Origin: CAVVXX01 sp963707975
GTDB lineage: Bacteria > Pseudomonadota > Alphaproteobacteria > Micropepsales > Micropepsaceae
Reading direction: 5' to 3'
Assembly: GCA_963707975.1 (NCBI GenBank)
Contig: OY970177.1
Location: forward strand, 992,001-1,056,000
DNA: 64,000 nt
Part shown: positions 17,858 through 26,226 of the stretch, piece after piece
Numbering within the stretch: the first letter of the stretch is position 1
Layout of the letters: each line of letters starts with the position of its first letter
Notes under the pieces: model-generated
Databases searched by the model: none
The model's input: only the letters and a program-made list of their open reading frames with translations
Told to the model about the DNA's origin: nothing
Translations under genes and position numbers: made by a program

Positions 17858-18214
17858 ATGGCAGTATCCGGCATTGGTGGTGTGTTCTTTCGCGCCAAAG
17901 ATCCTGACGCGCTGCTTCAATGGTATCGAATCCATTTTGGAGTAACTATGGAGGGCTATGAGCCCTGGCAACAGGCGGCTGGTCCAACGGTATTCATGCC
18001 ATCCGCCAGCAACACCGATCATTGGCCAGAGAGTAAGCAGTGGATGATCAACTTCCGAGTCACGAATCTGGACGAGCTTTTATCCAAGCTACGGCGGGCC
18101 GGTATAGAAGTAGAGACAAACCCCGCTTGGGACACACCTGAGACAGGCCGTTTCGCCCGCATCCAAGATCCTGAAGGTAATCCGGTCGAGCTATGGGAGC
18201 CGCCGGTCGAATAA
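17858..18214 (+). CDS. VOC-family (glyoxalase/bleomycin-resistance-like) protein
   Basis: A 118-residue single VOC domain. The N-terminal strand GIGGVFFRAKDPDALLQWYR is followed by the mid-domain WMINFRVTNLDELLSKLR and the C-terminal FARIQDPEGNPVELWEP, which includes the metal-ligand-like glutamate at the end. GGAGG lies before the ATG. It is probably a small-molecule-binding or lyase-type enzyme. The substrate cannot be told. Confidence 0.85.
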   Translation: MAVSGIGGVFFRAKDPDALLQWYRIHFGVTMEGYEPWQQAAGPTVFMPSASNTDHWPESKQWMINFRVTNLDELLSKLRRAGIEVETNPAWDTPETGRFARIQDPEGNPVELWEPPVE

Positions 18215-18231
18215 GATTGGCCCGCAGTGAG

Positions 18232-18405
18232 TCGAAATTCCACTTTGACGCGCTTCCAAGGTTATAAACATACCCATCCATTATGCGGCGATCGGCTCGA
18301 CAAGCTCCGGTCCTTGATTCTTTACGTTCCCAACTTTCGGATCAACTGGCCAGCTTGTCATTGGCTTTGATGGGAATGGCTTGCACAGCGCCTTGGACGA
18401 ACAAT
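18232..18405 (-). pseudogene. Decayed SRAP/GIY-YIG gene junction
   Basis: On the minus strand this reads the last about 40 residues of an SRAP protein (FPSKPMTSWPVDPKVGN, VKNQGPELVEPIAA). A stop overlapping the start of a GIY-YIG protein (MDGYVYNLGS) follows, which breaks off after a few codons. The same junction is intact at 31514. The 5' part of SRAP and nearly all of GIY-YIG are missing, so this is debris of a second copy of that module. Confidence 0.75.
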
Positions 18406-18428
18406 TGGGCAATGTCACTGAGCGCTGC

Positions 18429-18869
18429 TCAGGTGTAATCCGACACTCGCCGCCATGTCGCTTCCGAAATCCATTCCGATACACCGATTTTCATCTCGGA
18501 ACTCGTCAAAACGAGTTCGTCGCCCGAGAGGCGCGCTGTGCGTATTTGGCGAGTTCCGATCCAGTTGGGATATAAGCAAATATCCACATCGTGAAAAACC
18601 GTGTCATCTTTCACGGAGTAGCGACCGCAATATGCGGTGAAGGCATTAAAAGCGGCAATCTTCTCCGCATTTGTTCCAGTAGAAGGATGATCGGACAGAA
18701 AGCGTAGTGGTTGCTCGCTGATACAGAGCGTCGCGCTCATATGACCATCGGCTGAATAAATAATCAGGCCGCGTTTGATCCACCCTTGCATGTCATTTTC
18801 GTCACCGTCCCGATTCCGCATCTTGAAATCGACAAGCTGCCAAGCACCGATTAGATCGCGTTCGTTCAT
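18429..18869 (-). CDS. Lipocalin-like domain protein
   Basis: A 146-residue protein of the Lipocalin_5-type family. The start MNERDLIGAWQLVDFKMRN is typical, with GLIIYSADGHMSATL, FNAFTAYCGRYSVKDD and FHDVDICLYPNWIGT further in, and RLSGDELVLTSS near the end. No signal peptide is seen, so it is probably cytoplasmic. Start ATG at 18869. Substrate unknown. Confidence 0.8.
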   Translation of the reverse strand: MNERDLIGAWQLVDFKMRNRDGDENDMQGWIKRGLIIYSADGHMSATLCISEQPLRFLSDHPSTGTNAEKIAAFNAFTAYCGRYSVKDDTVFHDVDICLYPNWIGTRQIRTARLSGDELVLTSSEMKIGVSEWISEATWRRVSDYT

Positions 18870-18923
18870 GATTGCCCTGACGGGTTTTTTCGTACCAGCG
18901 GGATAGCAAGAATACTACGCTGG

Positions 18924-18953
18924 AATGTCCGCTACTGGCGATAAGCAGACATT
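18924..18953. repeat. Type B REP palindrome
   Basis: A 30-bp palindrome with arms AATGTCCGCT and AGCAGACATT. It lies six bases before a type A copy, so the two form a tandem pair. Confidence 0.85.
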
Positions 18954-18959
18954 GCCACG

Positions 18960-18987
18960 ATGTCCGCTTATGACCCAAAGCGGACAT
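18960..18987. repeat. Type A REP palindrome
   Basis: A 28-bp palindrome with arms ATGTCCGCTT and AAGCGGACAT around ATGACCCA. This is the same sequence that IS110 copy 1 has split at 905/2283. Confidence 0.88.
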
Positions 18988-19178
18988 GGGGCGTGAACCA
19001 ACTAGCGATAATTATTAGTTATTACTGGCCATAGAGCCGGATGAAGTTTTCGAAAGGAACACGACCCGAATCTCTTTAGCGTCTCGGTCGCAGAGCACGC
19101 GCATTTCCGTGAGGCGCCAGTTTCGCAATTGTATGCGACTAAGCTATAGGATCTAAAGAACGATGGAGTAAAGTAATC

Positions 19179-20999
19179 GTGCCGCCAAGCTCGCAGGAAT
19201 TCGTCGAAGAATTGGAACGTCTGGCCGAGCGCCGCCCGCGCTCGCAGCATCTTGGGCTGTTGCGCCAGCTTTATCCGTTCCTCGCGCCCTATCGGGGGAC
19301 CATCATCTTGGCCGGCATTGCTCTCGTCGTTGCGGCCACCGCCACACTTGTTATGCCCACTGCCGTGCGCGGGATGATCGACAACGGTTTCTCGGTCGCG
19401 AATGCCGGGCGCATCGGGCAATACTTCCTCTTGCTGATTGGCGTATGCGCGCTGCTGGGGGCCGCGAGCGCGTATCGCTTTTATCTGGTCACTTGGATCG
19501 GCGAGCGAGTGGTCGCAAATATCCGCAATAAAGTCTTCAGCCACATACTGAGTCTAAGCCCGAGTTTTTTTGAAACGACGCGCACCGGCGAGATTCTGTC
19601 GCGGCTCACTGCGGATACAACGCTAATCCAGACACTGGTCGGATCGAGTATCTCGTTTGCCCTCCGCAGTATGGTGATGCTCGTTGGCGCCGCGATCATG
19701 CTGCTGGTGACCAGCGTCAAATTGTTCGTTCTCGTGCTTGCAACATCCCCGCTTGTGTTTGCACCAATTATAATATTTGGACGCAGGGTTCGGCGCTTGA
19801 GCCGAGATTCTCAGGACCGTATCGCCGATACGAGCGCGCTTGGCGGAGAAACGATCAACGCCATCCAGACCGTACAAGCCTTCACGCATGAAGACGTCGA
19901 CCGTGCTCGCTTCGGGAAAGCGATTCAGGAATCATTTCGCATTGCAATCGAACGTACCCGCGTGCGAGCTTTTCTCACGGCACTCGTGATTTTTCTGGCA
20001 TCGAGCAGCGTCGTGGGCGTGCTTTGGGCAGGCGCGAATGACGTTCTCGCTCATCGAATGACGAACGGCGAGCTCGGCCAATTCATCCTCTATGCCGTTC
20101 TGCTTGCCGCTTCGGTGGGTGCCCTTGGCGAGGTCTGGGGCGACGTGCAGCGTGCCGCGGGTGCCACCGAACGGCTGATGGAAATTCTTGTGGCTGAGCC
20201 GGCAGTCAGAACGTCTGATCAGCCGCAGCGACTACCGACGCCCGCGCGCGGCTCCGTCCTCTTCGAACGAGTGACCTTCCGCTATCCCACACGGCCCGAA
20301 CATAAGGCGCTGCAAGGTTTCTCCCTTGTGGTGGCGCCGGGCGAGGCAATTGCGCTCGTGGGCCCTTCTGGTGCTGGAAAGTCCACTGTATTCCAGCTTT
20401 TGCTCCGTTTCTTTGATCCGCAGGAGGGTCACATTCTTTTCGATGGTGCAAATATTGCGGTAGTTGATCCGCGGGCGCTGCGTAGCTCTATTGCGCTCGT
20501 GTCGCAAGACCCGGTTATTTTTGCGGGCACCTTGATGGACAACATCCGTTATGGACGGCCTGAAGCAAGCGAAGATGAAATCCGAAAAGCGGCGGAAGCC
20601 GCGGCCGCCGATGAATTCATCCGCCGCCTCCCCAATGGTTATGACGCGCCTATGGGCGAGCGCGGTGTCACGCTTTCCGGCGGCCAACGCCAGCGCATTG
20701 CGATAGCACGCGCAATTTTACGCAATGCGCCCCTGCTCTTACTCGATGAAGCGACAAGTGCCCTCGATGGCGAGAATGAACGTCTCGTTCAGCACGGACT
20801 CGCGAATCTGATGGCGGGACGCACTACCATCGTGATCGCGCACCGATTGGCTACGATCCAGCGCCTAAAGCGCATTGTGGTGATGGATCAGGGTCGTATT
20901 CTCGGCGAAGGAAGTCACGCGGAACTTGTGAGCCGCGGCGGCCTCTATGCGCGCCTCGCCGATCTACAATTCAACGAGGCTCGCGAGCTCGCGAGTTAA
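19179..20999 (+). CDS. ABC exporter, fused membrane and ATPase half-transporter (MsbA-like)
   Basis: A 606-residue type IV ABC exporter. The six-helix membrane domain (about 35-325) precedes the nucleotide-binding domain (about 360-600). Walker A is GPSGAGKST, the Q-loop lies in ALVSQDPVIF, the signature is LSGGQRQR, Walker B is LLLLDEATSALD and the H-loop histidine is in VIAHRLAT. It probably works as a homodimer exporting lipids or drugs; the substrate cannot be inferred. Start is GTG at 19179 with GGAG ten bases upstream. It stands alone. Confidence 0.93.
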   Translation: MPPSSQEFVEELERLAERRPRSQHLGLLRQLYPFLAPYRGTIILAGIALVVAATATLVMPTAVRGMIDNGFSVANAGRIGQYFLLLIGVCALLGAASAYRFYLVTWIGERVVANIRNKVFSHILSLSPSFFETTRTGEILSRLTADTTLIQTLVGSSISFALRSMVMLVGAAIMLLVTSVKLFVLVLATSPLVFAPIIIFGRRVRRLSRDSQDRIADTSALGGETINAIQTVQAFTHEDVDRARFGKAIQESFRIAIERTRVRAFLTALVIFLASSSVVGVLWAGANDVLAHRMTNGELGQFILYAVLLAASVGALGEVWGDVQRAAGATERLMEILVAEPAVRTSDQPQRLPTPARGSVLFERVTFRYPTRPEHKALQGFSLVVAPGEAIALVGPSGAGKSTVFQLLLRFFDPQEGHILFDGANIAVVDPRALRSSIALVSQDPVIFAGTLMDNIRYGRPEASEDEIRKAAEAAAADEFIRRLPNGYDAPMGERGVTLSGGQRQRIAIARAILRNAPLLLLDEATSALDGENERLVQHGLANLMAGRTTIVIAHRLATIQRLKRIVVMDQGRILGEGSHAELVSRGGLYARLADLQFNEARELAS

Positions 21000-21326
21000 T
21001 TCACCCCACGCGAAGCGATAAACCACTTTGTCGCAGCAGTGCTCTAGATTTCATTCAACTGCATGCAAATCCATGTCGCGACGCGGTCGCGTTGCATCTG
21101 CAATGGTATAATCCACTGAATTCCGCTCAACTGTTTTGTATTCTCGTGAAATCCAGAAACTGTAACCACGGTGTAACCGCGACAAATTTCAGCGTGGTTG
21201 CCTACGCGAGCAATGTCCGCTTATGACCCAAAGCGGATGCGCGAGAGGACGATGAAACAGGGTATCTGTGGAAATGGAGCGAAACGCGCCAACACTTATT
21301 AACGACCGACCGCTCACGTCGGGTTT
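21000..21326. other. Intergenic region with one REP
   Basis: No gene is visible. It holds the type A REP at 21212-21239. The rest shows nothing I can name. Confidence 0.6.
21212..21239. repeat. Type A REP palindrome (right end decayed)
   Basis: The left arm AATGTCCGCTT and centre ATGACCCAAAGCGG are intact. The right end reads ATGC instead of ACATT. Confidence 0.8.
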
Positions 21327-22160
21327 TTATTTTACGCCGTAGCTCGCAAATTCTTCGGCAATGTGAGGGTTGATGGATTTCGCTGCGGCAATATCGACAT
21401 TGGTACCAGTGCTACCCTGTTTCTGCTTTGCCAAGCCGCGACCGTAAAGAGCGCTAGCGATCTTGGGGTCGTACTTGAGGGCCGCATCAAAGTCTGCGAT
21501 GGCCTTATCCAGCACACCATTCTTCAAATAAACAAAGCCGCGTGTTTTTAGGGTGATGGCAACATCAGGCCTAATGCGCAGGGACTCATTGCAGTCAGAT
21601 AACGCTTGGGACAATTCTCCAATTATGAATCGTGCCCAACAGCGGTTGTGTAACGCGTTGGCACTATTGGGATTTAGCTGAATCGCACGGTCGTAGTCCG
21701 CGATAGCGCGGTCATATTGCCTTTTCTCTTGGTAAGCAAAGCCCAGGTTGTCGAACGCTTCGGACATGGTGGGATTGAACCGGATCGTCTGATTATAATC
21801 GGCGATGGCATAGTCGAAATCACCCTTTTCAACGTATGCATTACCGCGATTGTAGAATGCTTCGGAGAGCCCGTGTTGATTGCCTCTTCCGGACTGGATC
21901 AGCCCAGTGCAGCCTGCGATCTGCAAGTCAGGCGTTACACCCTTAGTACCTTCGCACAAGTCATATTGCTGCGAAAATGTCGGCTGCTGAGACAATGTCG
22001 GATGCCACCAAAATAAACTGAGGAGTAGTCCGGCAACTATCGGCAAAGAGAAAAATATTACGAGGTTACGAAGCCGGTTGCGAGGGCGCAGATGCTCTCC
22101 TATTGCGGTCGCAGATGCCTCTCGTTTACGTCCGAACGGTGGTCGACCAGGCTTTCCCAT
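21327..22160 (-). CDS. Membrane-anchored TPR-repeat protein
   Basis: A 277-residue protein with a basic N-terminus (about 1-33), one membrane helix (about 34-52) and then tetratricopeptide repeats. At least five are visible, for example EAFYNRGNAYVEKGDFDYA, EAFDNLGFAYQEKRQYDRA and NALHNRCWARFIIGELSQA. The TPR part should face the periplasm and act as a protein-binding scaffold. The partner is unknown. A related TPR protein is encoded at 37593-38525. Confidence 0.85.
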   Translation of the reverse strand: MGKPGRPPFGRKREASATAIGEHLRPRNRLRNLVIFFSLPIVAGLLLSLFWWHPTLSQQPTFSQQYDLCEGTKGVTPDLQIAGCTGLIQSGRGNQHGLSEAFYNRGNAYVEKGDFDYAIADYNQTIRFNPTMSEAFDNLGFAYQEKRQYDRAIADYDRAIQLNPNSANALHNRCWARFIIGELSQALSDCNESLRIRPDVAITLKTRGFVYLKNGVLDKAIADFDAALKYDPKIASALYGRGLAKQKQGSTGTNVDIAAAKSINPHIAEEFASYGVK

Positions 22161-22567
22161 TATTGCATCCTAGTGTTGTTTGCCAGCTCAGATCGGAGTG
22201 CCAATGCTTTCGTTTTGTAATGATCAAGAGATTTAGCGAATTTGATTTAAACAACAATTGACGAAATACCTCATGTCATTATGGCGCGGAGTAACATTGC
22301 GTTAATGTTTATTCGCACGTGCTGAAGGATTTGGTGGCGCGGGTAAAGATCTACTCGTGGGGAAATCAGACATTCGCCTGAAGATCCGCTTCCAACCCAA
22401 AGCGGACATTAGGAATGGGCTGAGTTACAACTGCAGTTTGAAATCAGCCGAAAGCGACACAGAGCACAATGTCGGGGGCCATATGGGACCCCACCGACCC
22501 ATAACGGCGATAGTCGACGACTTTCATTTGGTGAGGCTCTAGGCGGGCGGGCATGATGCAATCCCTC
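22161..22567. other. Intergenic region with REP-like sequence
   Basis: An AT-rich stretch upstream of the TPR gene probably holds its promoter. A diverged type A REP lies at 22383-22410. No gene is supported. Confidence 0.5.
22383..22410. repeat. Diverged type A REP
   Basis: Reads GATCCGCTTCCAACCC then AAAGCGGACATT. The right half is canonical and the left half is mutated. Confidence 0.6.
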
Positions 22568-23524
22568 CTACGACATCGCTATTACGACTTTTCCGCGAGC
22601 GTGCCTTTCCCCAAGGTACAGGACGGCATCAGGCGCTCCATTCAATTTATAAACGCGATCGATGACTGGCGCGATCTTTCCCGACGCCAGGAGCTCGCGC
22701 AGGATGTTCAGATCTACTTTGTTCAGTTTTGCTATGAACGAGACGAATTTCTGGCTAACCAACCGTGACAACATGGGCGCAGCGAGCATTCCGGGCAGCA
22801 GAGCCCACATACTTTGTACGGCAAGGACTCCCGCGCCAACATATATGCCATTGGGATTCATGACGCACCTGAATGCCGACAGGGAATGGTTATCCACGAG
22901 GTCGAAAACCAGGTCGTAGTGTTGCCTGCTTTTGGTGAAATTCTCTCTTGTATAATCAAACACTCGCTCGGCCCCGATGGAGCGGACCATCTCCACATTC
23001 CTCGCGCTGCATACGCCGGCCACATGTGCGCCAGACGACTTGGCAATTTGCACCGCGAAGGTGCCAACGCCTCCCGCGGCACCGTTGATCAAGACGTTTT
23101 GTCCGGGCTGAAGCTTTCCCGCGTCGCGAAGACCCTGCAATGCGGTAAGCCCCGCCAAGGGAACAGCAGCCGCTTGTTCAAATGTCACGTTAGGGGGCTT
23201 CGTTACCAACGCTACCTCCGAGGCGCAGGCATATTCCGCGAAGGCACCACCGCAACAGCCGAACACCTGATCGCCGGGCTTGAACGCTGCCACGTTCCTG
23301 CCAACCGCTTCGACCTGGCCAGCCACATCACGCCCGGGTCGCGCGACTTTTGATTTGCTCATCGCGAATAGCACACGGCGGAGCAGAGGGTGTATCAGCA
23401 AGTGGTGGTCAAGGGGATTGACGGAGGCCGCACGAACCTCGATCAGAACTTCATCGTCTCGAGGAAACGGTTTTTTGACGTCCTTCATTCGCAGGACGCC
23501 CTTGCTATAGACGGCTGCTTTCAT
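22568..23524 (-). CDS. MDR-family NAD(P)-dependent alcohol dehydrogenase / quinone oxidoreductase
   Basis: A 318-residue zinc-independent MDR enzyme. The GroES-like N-terminal half carries VRAASVNPLDHHLL and GRDVAGQVEAVGRNVAAFKPGD. A Rossmann half follows with VLINGAAGGVGTFAVQIAK as the nucleotide-binding motif. No zinc-ligand cysteine set is present, which fits the quinone-oxidoreductase/enoyl-reductase branch. Start ATG at 23524. Substrate unknown. Confidence 0.88.
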   Translation of the reverse strand: MKAAVYSKGVLRMKDVKKPFPRDDEVLIEVRAASVNPLDHHLLIHPLLRRVLFAMSKSKVARPGRDVAGQVEAVGRNVAAFKPGDQVFGCCGGAFAEYACASEVALVTKPPNVTFEQAAAVPLAGLTALQGLRDAGKLQPGQNVLINGAAGGVGTFAVQIAKSSGAHVAGVCSARNVEMVRSIGAERVFDYTRENFTKSRQHYDLVFDLVDNHSLSAFRCVMNPNGIYVGAGVLAVQSMWALLPGMLAAPMLSRLVSQKFVSFIAKLNKVDLNILRELLASGKIAPVIDRVYKLNGAPDAVLYLGERHARGKVVIAMS

Positions 23525-23544
23525 TTTGCGACTGCGTCCTGTGC

Positions 23545-23961
23545 CTAAGCAGCAGCATTTTGCTTGAGCCGTTCAGCAAATGCCGCTGCCACAGCCTCGG
23601 CTTCTAATTGCGTACCATATCGATGACCGATCCATACAACATTATCGTCATCCGGACCTTTTAGAGTCATCTTTGCAACGTCAAGCTTGTCAAAGCCGAC
23701 AGTAAAAATGCTTCTCGTCTCGATAAATTTTGCTCCGACAATAAAGATTGTCGCGGCGTAAACGGCTTGACCAGCTAGAAATCTGAAATCTGCTATCCAT
23801 GTGGTCACCATCACGTAGCTGAGCGAGTAAGCCCCAAGGTAGACACCCCCTTTGAAGATTCCGTCCAGTATTGACAGCACAATTGACGCAATTATTGAGC
23901 CAATCAAAATGTAAACTCCGATTGTGCTCCACTGTCTCCGCGGCTTGGCTATTGCAAACAT
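23545..23961 (-). CDS. Hypothetical membrane protein
   Basis: A 138-residue protein with about three hydrophobic segments (about 13-33, 41-60 and 63-80) and a soluble C-terminal part of about 55 residues (GFDKLDVAKMTLKGPDDDN, AEAVAAAFAERLKQ). It ends 20 bases before the alcohol dehydrogenase start on the same strand, so no operon can be assumed. Family not recognised. Confidence 0.6.
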   Translation of the reverse strand: MFAIAKPRRQWSTIGVYILIGSIIASIVLSILDGIFKGGVYLGAYSLSYVMVTTWIADFRFLAGQAVYAATIFIVGAKFIETRSIFTVGFDKLDVAKMTLKGPDDDNVVWIGHRYGTQLEAEAVAAAFAERLKQNAAA

Positions 23962-23985
23962 GCCGTCCCCCGACTGTGTCGCGGG

Positions 23986-24021
23986 TTCACCCTATCACCA
24001 ATCTCCCATTGGCGGGCTGCC
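23986..24021. repeat. Second interspersed repeat family, copy 1
   Basis: Reads CCTATCACCAATCTCCC then a T-rich joint and GGCGGGC. Related copies lie at 24726, 27799 and 36019. TCAC at the left and GTGA at the right of full copies give an imperfect palindrome. Confidence 0.75.
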
Positions 24022-24104
24022 TACCCGCGAAGGAAACGAGGATTTCTGCTAGGCTTGGGGTGTATGGAAATTCGTAGAGCAAGTGCCTACGGAGGTCAGG
24101 TCAT

Positions 24105-24314
24105 ATGGCTGGCGGATGGTTTGTTCAAGTTCACCACACCGACGGAAGACCGCTAGAAGCGCCGATCTACCTCGCTGACTTCGCAGTCACCTTGGCTTGT
24201 GTAAAAGAGTTCAAGTTGCGCCCGTCGAAGGACATCTTGAGGGTACATGTCCCGGAGTCGGCAACGGACCAACAACGGCAAGAGTTAAAGGAAAATGGGG
24301 CAACCCTGGTCTGA
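24105..24314 (+). CDS. Small hypothetical protein
   Basis: A 69-residue soluble protein with a GGAGG-type site (ACGGAGGTCAGG) about ten bases before the ATG. It begins MAGGWFVQVHHTDGRP and ends with a helical ATDQQRQELKENGA. No domain recognised. Confidence 0.5.
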   Translation: MAGGWFVQVHHTDGRPLEAPIYLADFAVTLACVKEFKLRPSKDILRVHVPESATDQQRQELKENGATLV

Positions 24315-24409
24315 CTTTCAACGTGAAATGATACTCTTCTGTCGGCGACCGACCCGGAGCGACTGTCTCATTGTCGCCAGCCTCCTAAAGGCGGGCAGTA
24401 GTGGGGCGG

Positions 24410-24700
24410 TTACAGTCTGAAATAGGCGACAGAGCCCAATGCAAGAAGGAGCCCGCTAATCTGAAATGCGAGAAACCGCGCAACTGCCATAAGCCGCTTC
24501 CAATCCGCCGTGGCAAAAAACGTCACAATAAATGGCACCTGCGCCACGATTAAAAGTTGGAAAAGATGAGCAGCAGTGCCTTCATCTTTTAGATGAAGTT
24601 CCCACCCTGTCGTAACAACGATAAGAACGATTGAGATCGCCAAAAGCGACATGATAATGGGAGTGATTCCGCTGATGCGGTTTATCTTCTCGCGGCTCAT
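24410..24700 (-). CDS. Small hypothetical membrane protein
   Basis: A 96-residue protein. ATG at 24700 is chosen because CGGAGG lies six bases upstream; the longer frame to 24742 has none. Three hydrophobic segments (about 12-30, 43-60 and 72-92) suggest three membrane helices. Family not recognised. Confidence 0.6.
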   Translation of the reverse strand: MSREKINRISGITPIIMSLLAISIVLIVVTTGWELHLKDEGTAAHLFQLLIVAQVPFIVTFFATADWKRLMAVARFLAFQISGLLLALGSVAYFRL

Positions 24701-24725
24701 TTGACGCCTCCGCATTGTCCGCTCG

Positions 24726-24767
24726 TTCCACCCTATCACCAACCTCCCAATGGCAGGCAGTGACCGC
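24726..24767. repeat. Second interspersed repeat family, copy 2
   Basis: Contains ACCCTATCACCAACCTCCC and GGCAGGCAGTGAC. Confidence 0.75.
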
Positions 24768-24827
24768 AGGGAAGTGGTTCACTTTGAGCACTGGGAAACT
24801 TTGACCTCGCATTGCTGCCCCTTGTCC

Positions 24828-24986
24828 ATGGTACACTTGCTCAGCGCAACGGTTCGCGCTTCGAATACTAGAAACCTGGGGGCCGTTTATACACCGGCCG
24901 TCCTTGCTGAATGGGTTGCGACGCTACTGATGCGCTTTTGCCCTGGCGGCGGAATTTTCGTGGACTCAGCGTGCGGTGATCCGTGA
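24828..24986 (+). pseudogene. N-terminal stub of an N-6 adenine DNA methylase-like gene
   Basis: After an unremarkable start the frame reads RNLGAVYTPAVLAEWVATLL and then GGGIFVDSACGDP. These are the GxxYTP and D-x-A-C-G-D elements that open the methylase domain of HsdM/BREX-type N6 methylases. The frame stops there and no continuation is visible in any frame before 25100. It is a truncated relic of a restriction-modification or defence gene. Confidence 0.55.
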
Positions 24987-25100
24987 CATCCATCATCGAC
25001 TGTTCATGAGCAACGGAAGAACGCGACGGATTGCGGCGTTCGTCTGCATGCATAAGTGGAGCGTTGGCAGCGTTGGCGCCGGACTGGGCTGAGTGGATTC

Positions 25101-25721
25101 TTACAAGGCGTTGAGATGTGCTTTGCGGCGGCGCCGAATAAAAATCAGGGCCAGCAATCCCACGCCTAGCATCGTTACTGCGGATGGCTCGAAGACTGAG
25201 GCGGTGGGCGTCCAAACCGCCCAAGTGAGGGCGAGAAGAGGGCCAGTGTCGCCATCTACGCCGAATTGGAACGGGGCTATAACCCTGTCTGGGAAGAGGG
25301 TGTTTACAGGGGTGTTATCGTAGAGGAGGGCTAACGAGGTATATCCGGGGATTGTCCCGAATGGGGTCAACATCACGCATCCACCCGGGCTCCCACAGCC
25401 GTAAATCTTTGTCTCGTCAAAGTCGGAGGGAGCGTCGAGCGCGGAGAGGAGTGCGAGGGATGCATCTACCGCTGATGCCGAAGTGCCGAACGCGAAGTGC
25501 GCCGCATCGCACACACCGTAAACGGAAGTACAAGTGCCGTCCGCGAACCTAACGTCATAATACGAGCCGTCGACCAGGACGTCATTCACGCCGGTCAAAA
25601 TCCCGCTGCTGTCAACCTCGAGGACAGGCGTCGCGATTGCAGGGAGAGGCGCCAACACCAAACCCAAGCCTAAGGAGACCATCAGTACCCGAATCGCGGA
25701 ATCTATGTGTGCTCGTCTCAT
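25101..25721 (-). CDS. Secreted protein with PEP-CTERM-like sorting tail
   Basis: A 206-residue protein. ATG at 25721 is supported by GAGGAGGAATAAG just upstream. Residues about 1-30 form a signal peptide. The C-terminus has a variant exosortase signal: FEPSA, a hydrophobic helix (VTMLGVGLLALIFI), then RRRRK. The mature part has four cysteines (DGTCTSVYGVC, KIYGCGSPGGC). PEP-CTERM proteins are processed by exosortase and exported to the surface. No exosortase gene is in the window. Confidence 0.75.
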   Translation of the reverse strand: MRRAHIDSAIRVLMVSLGLGLVLAPLPAIATPVLEVDSSGILTGVNDVLVDGSYYDVRFADGTCTSVYGVCDAAHFAFGTSASAVDASLALLSALDAPSDFDETKIYGCGSPGGCVMLTPFGTIPGYTSLALLYDNTPVNTLFPDRVIAPFQFGVDGDTGPLLALTWAVWTPTASVFEPSAVTMLGVGLLALIFIRRRRKAHLNAL

Positions 25722-25955
25722 CTTATTCCTCCTCGGTTCTTGAAGTCTACGCGTTCCTGGTAGCACTCGTCCACCTCACCCAGAACAATCAGATTGAGCT
25801 GTCCCACCTAGTGATTAGCGCGCATCGATCACCACTGTCGGCAGAGGCAATGCGGCTGTGACATCGCAATACTCATGGCAAGCCGCTAAGGAGGGTGTTG
25901 CCAAAAGTGTCAACTGCTGCCTGTATCCCTATACCCACTCCGTCCCCACCTGAGA

Positions 25956-25995
25956 GGGTATTGCTATCTCGAAAGTGAGCTACACTTTAGGCACC
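25956..25995. repeat. 40-bp interspersed repeat, copy 2
   Basis: Matches 16488-16527 with two differences. It lies 20 bases before a REP. Confidence 0.65.
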
Positions 25996-26015
25996 CCCCC
26001 AACGTCTGAGATTAG

Positions 26016-26045
26016 AATGTCCGCATATGACCCAAAGCGGACGTT
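26016..26045. repeat. Type A REP palindrome
   Basis: Arms AATGTCCGCAT and AAAGCGGACGTT around ATGACCC. Confidence 0.85.
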
Positions 26046-26226
26046 CGCCGCAGATTGAGTTTCAAGTGTGTACCTCTGTGCCCCGTTATCGACGATACGA
26101 TCATTGGAAAACCCCAACTAATATCCAATTTTTCCTCAAGCTAAGGGTCAATTGATGGCCGCGTTATTCTGACGCCTACGCGGCTGCCAGAAATACGCCT
26201 AACATGCGGAACTCTTGCAGGGACAC

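Larger units (their letters stand above)
25767..26226. other. Intergenic region with two repeat types
   Basis: It contains the 40-bp repeat at 25956-25995 and a type A REP at 26016-26045. No gene is supported. Confidence 0.6.

Noticed and set aside
18924..18987. Tandem palindromes considered as a mini CRISPR array
   Set aside because: The two units are of different types, the spacing is only six bases, and copies are dispersed singly elsewhere; REPs fit better. No array with regular spacers was found anywhere.
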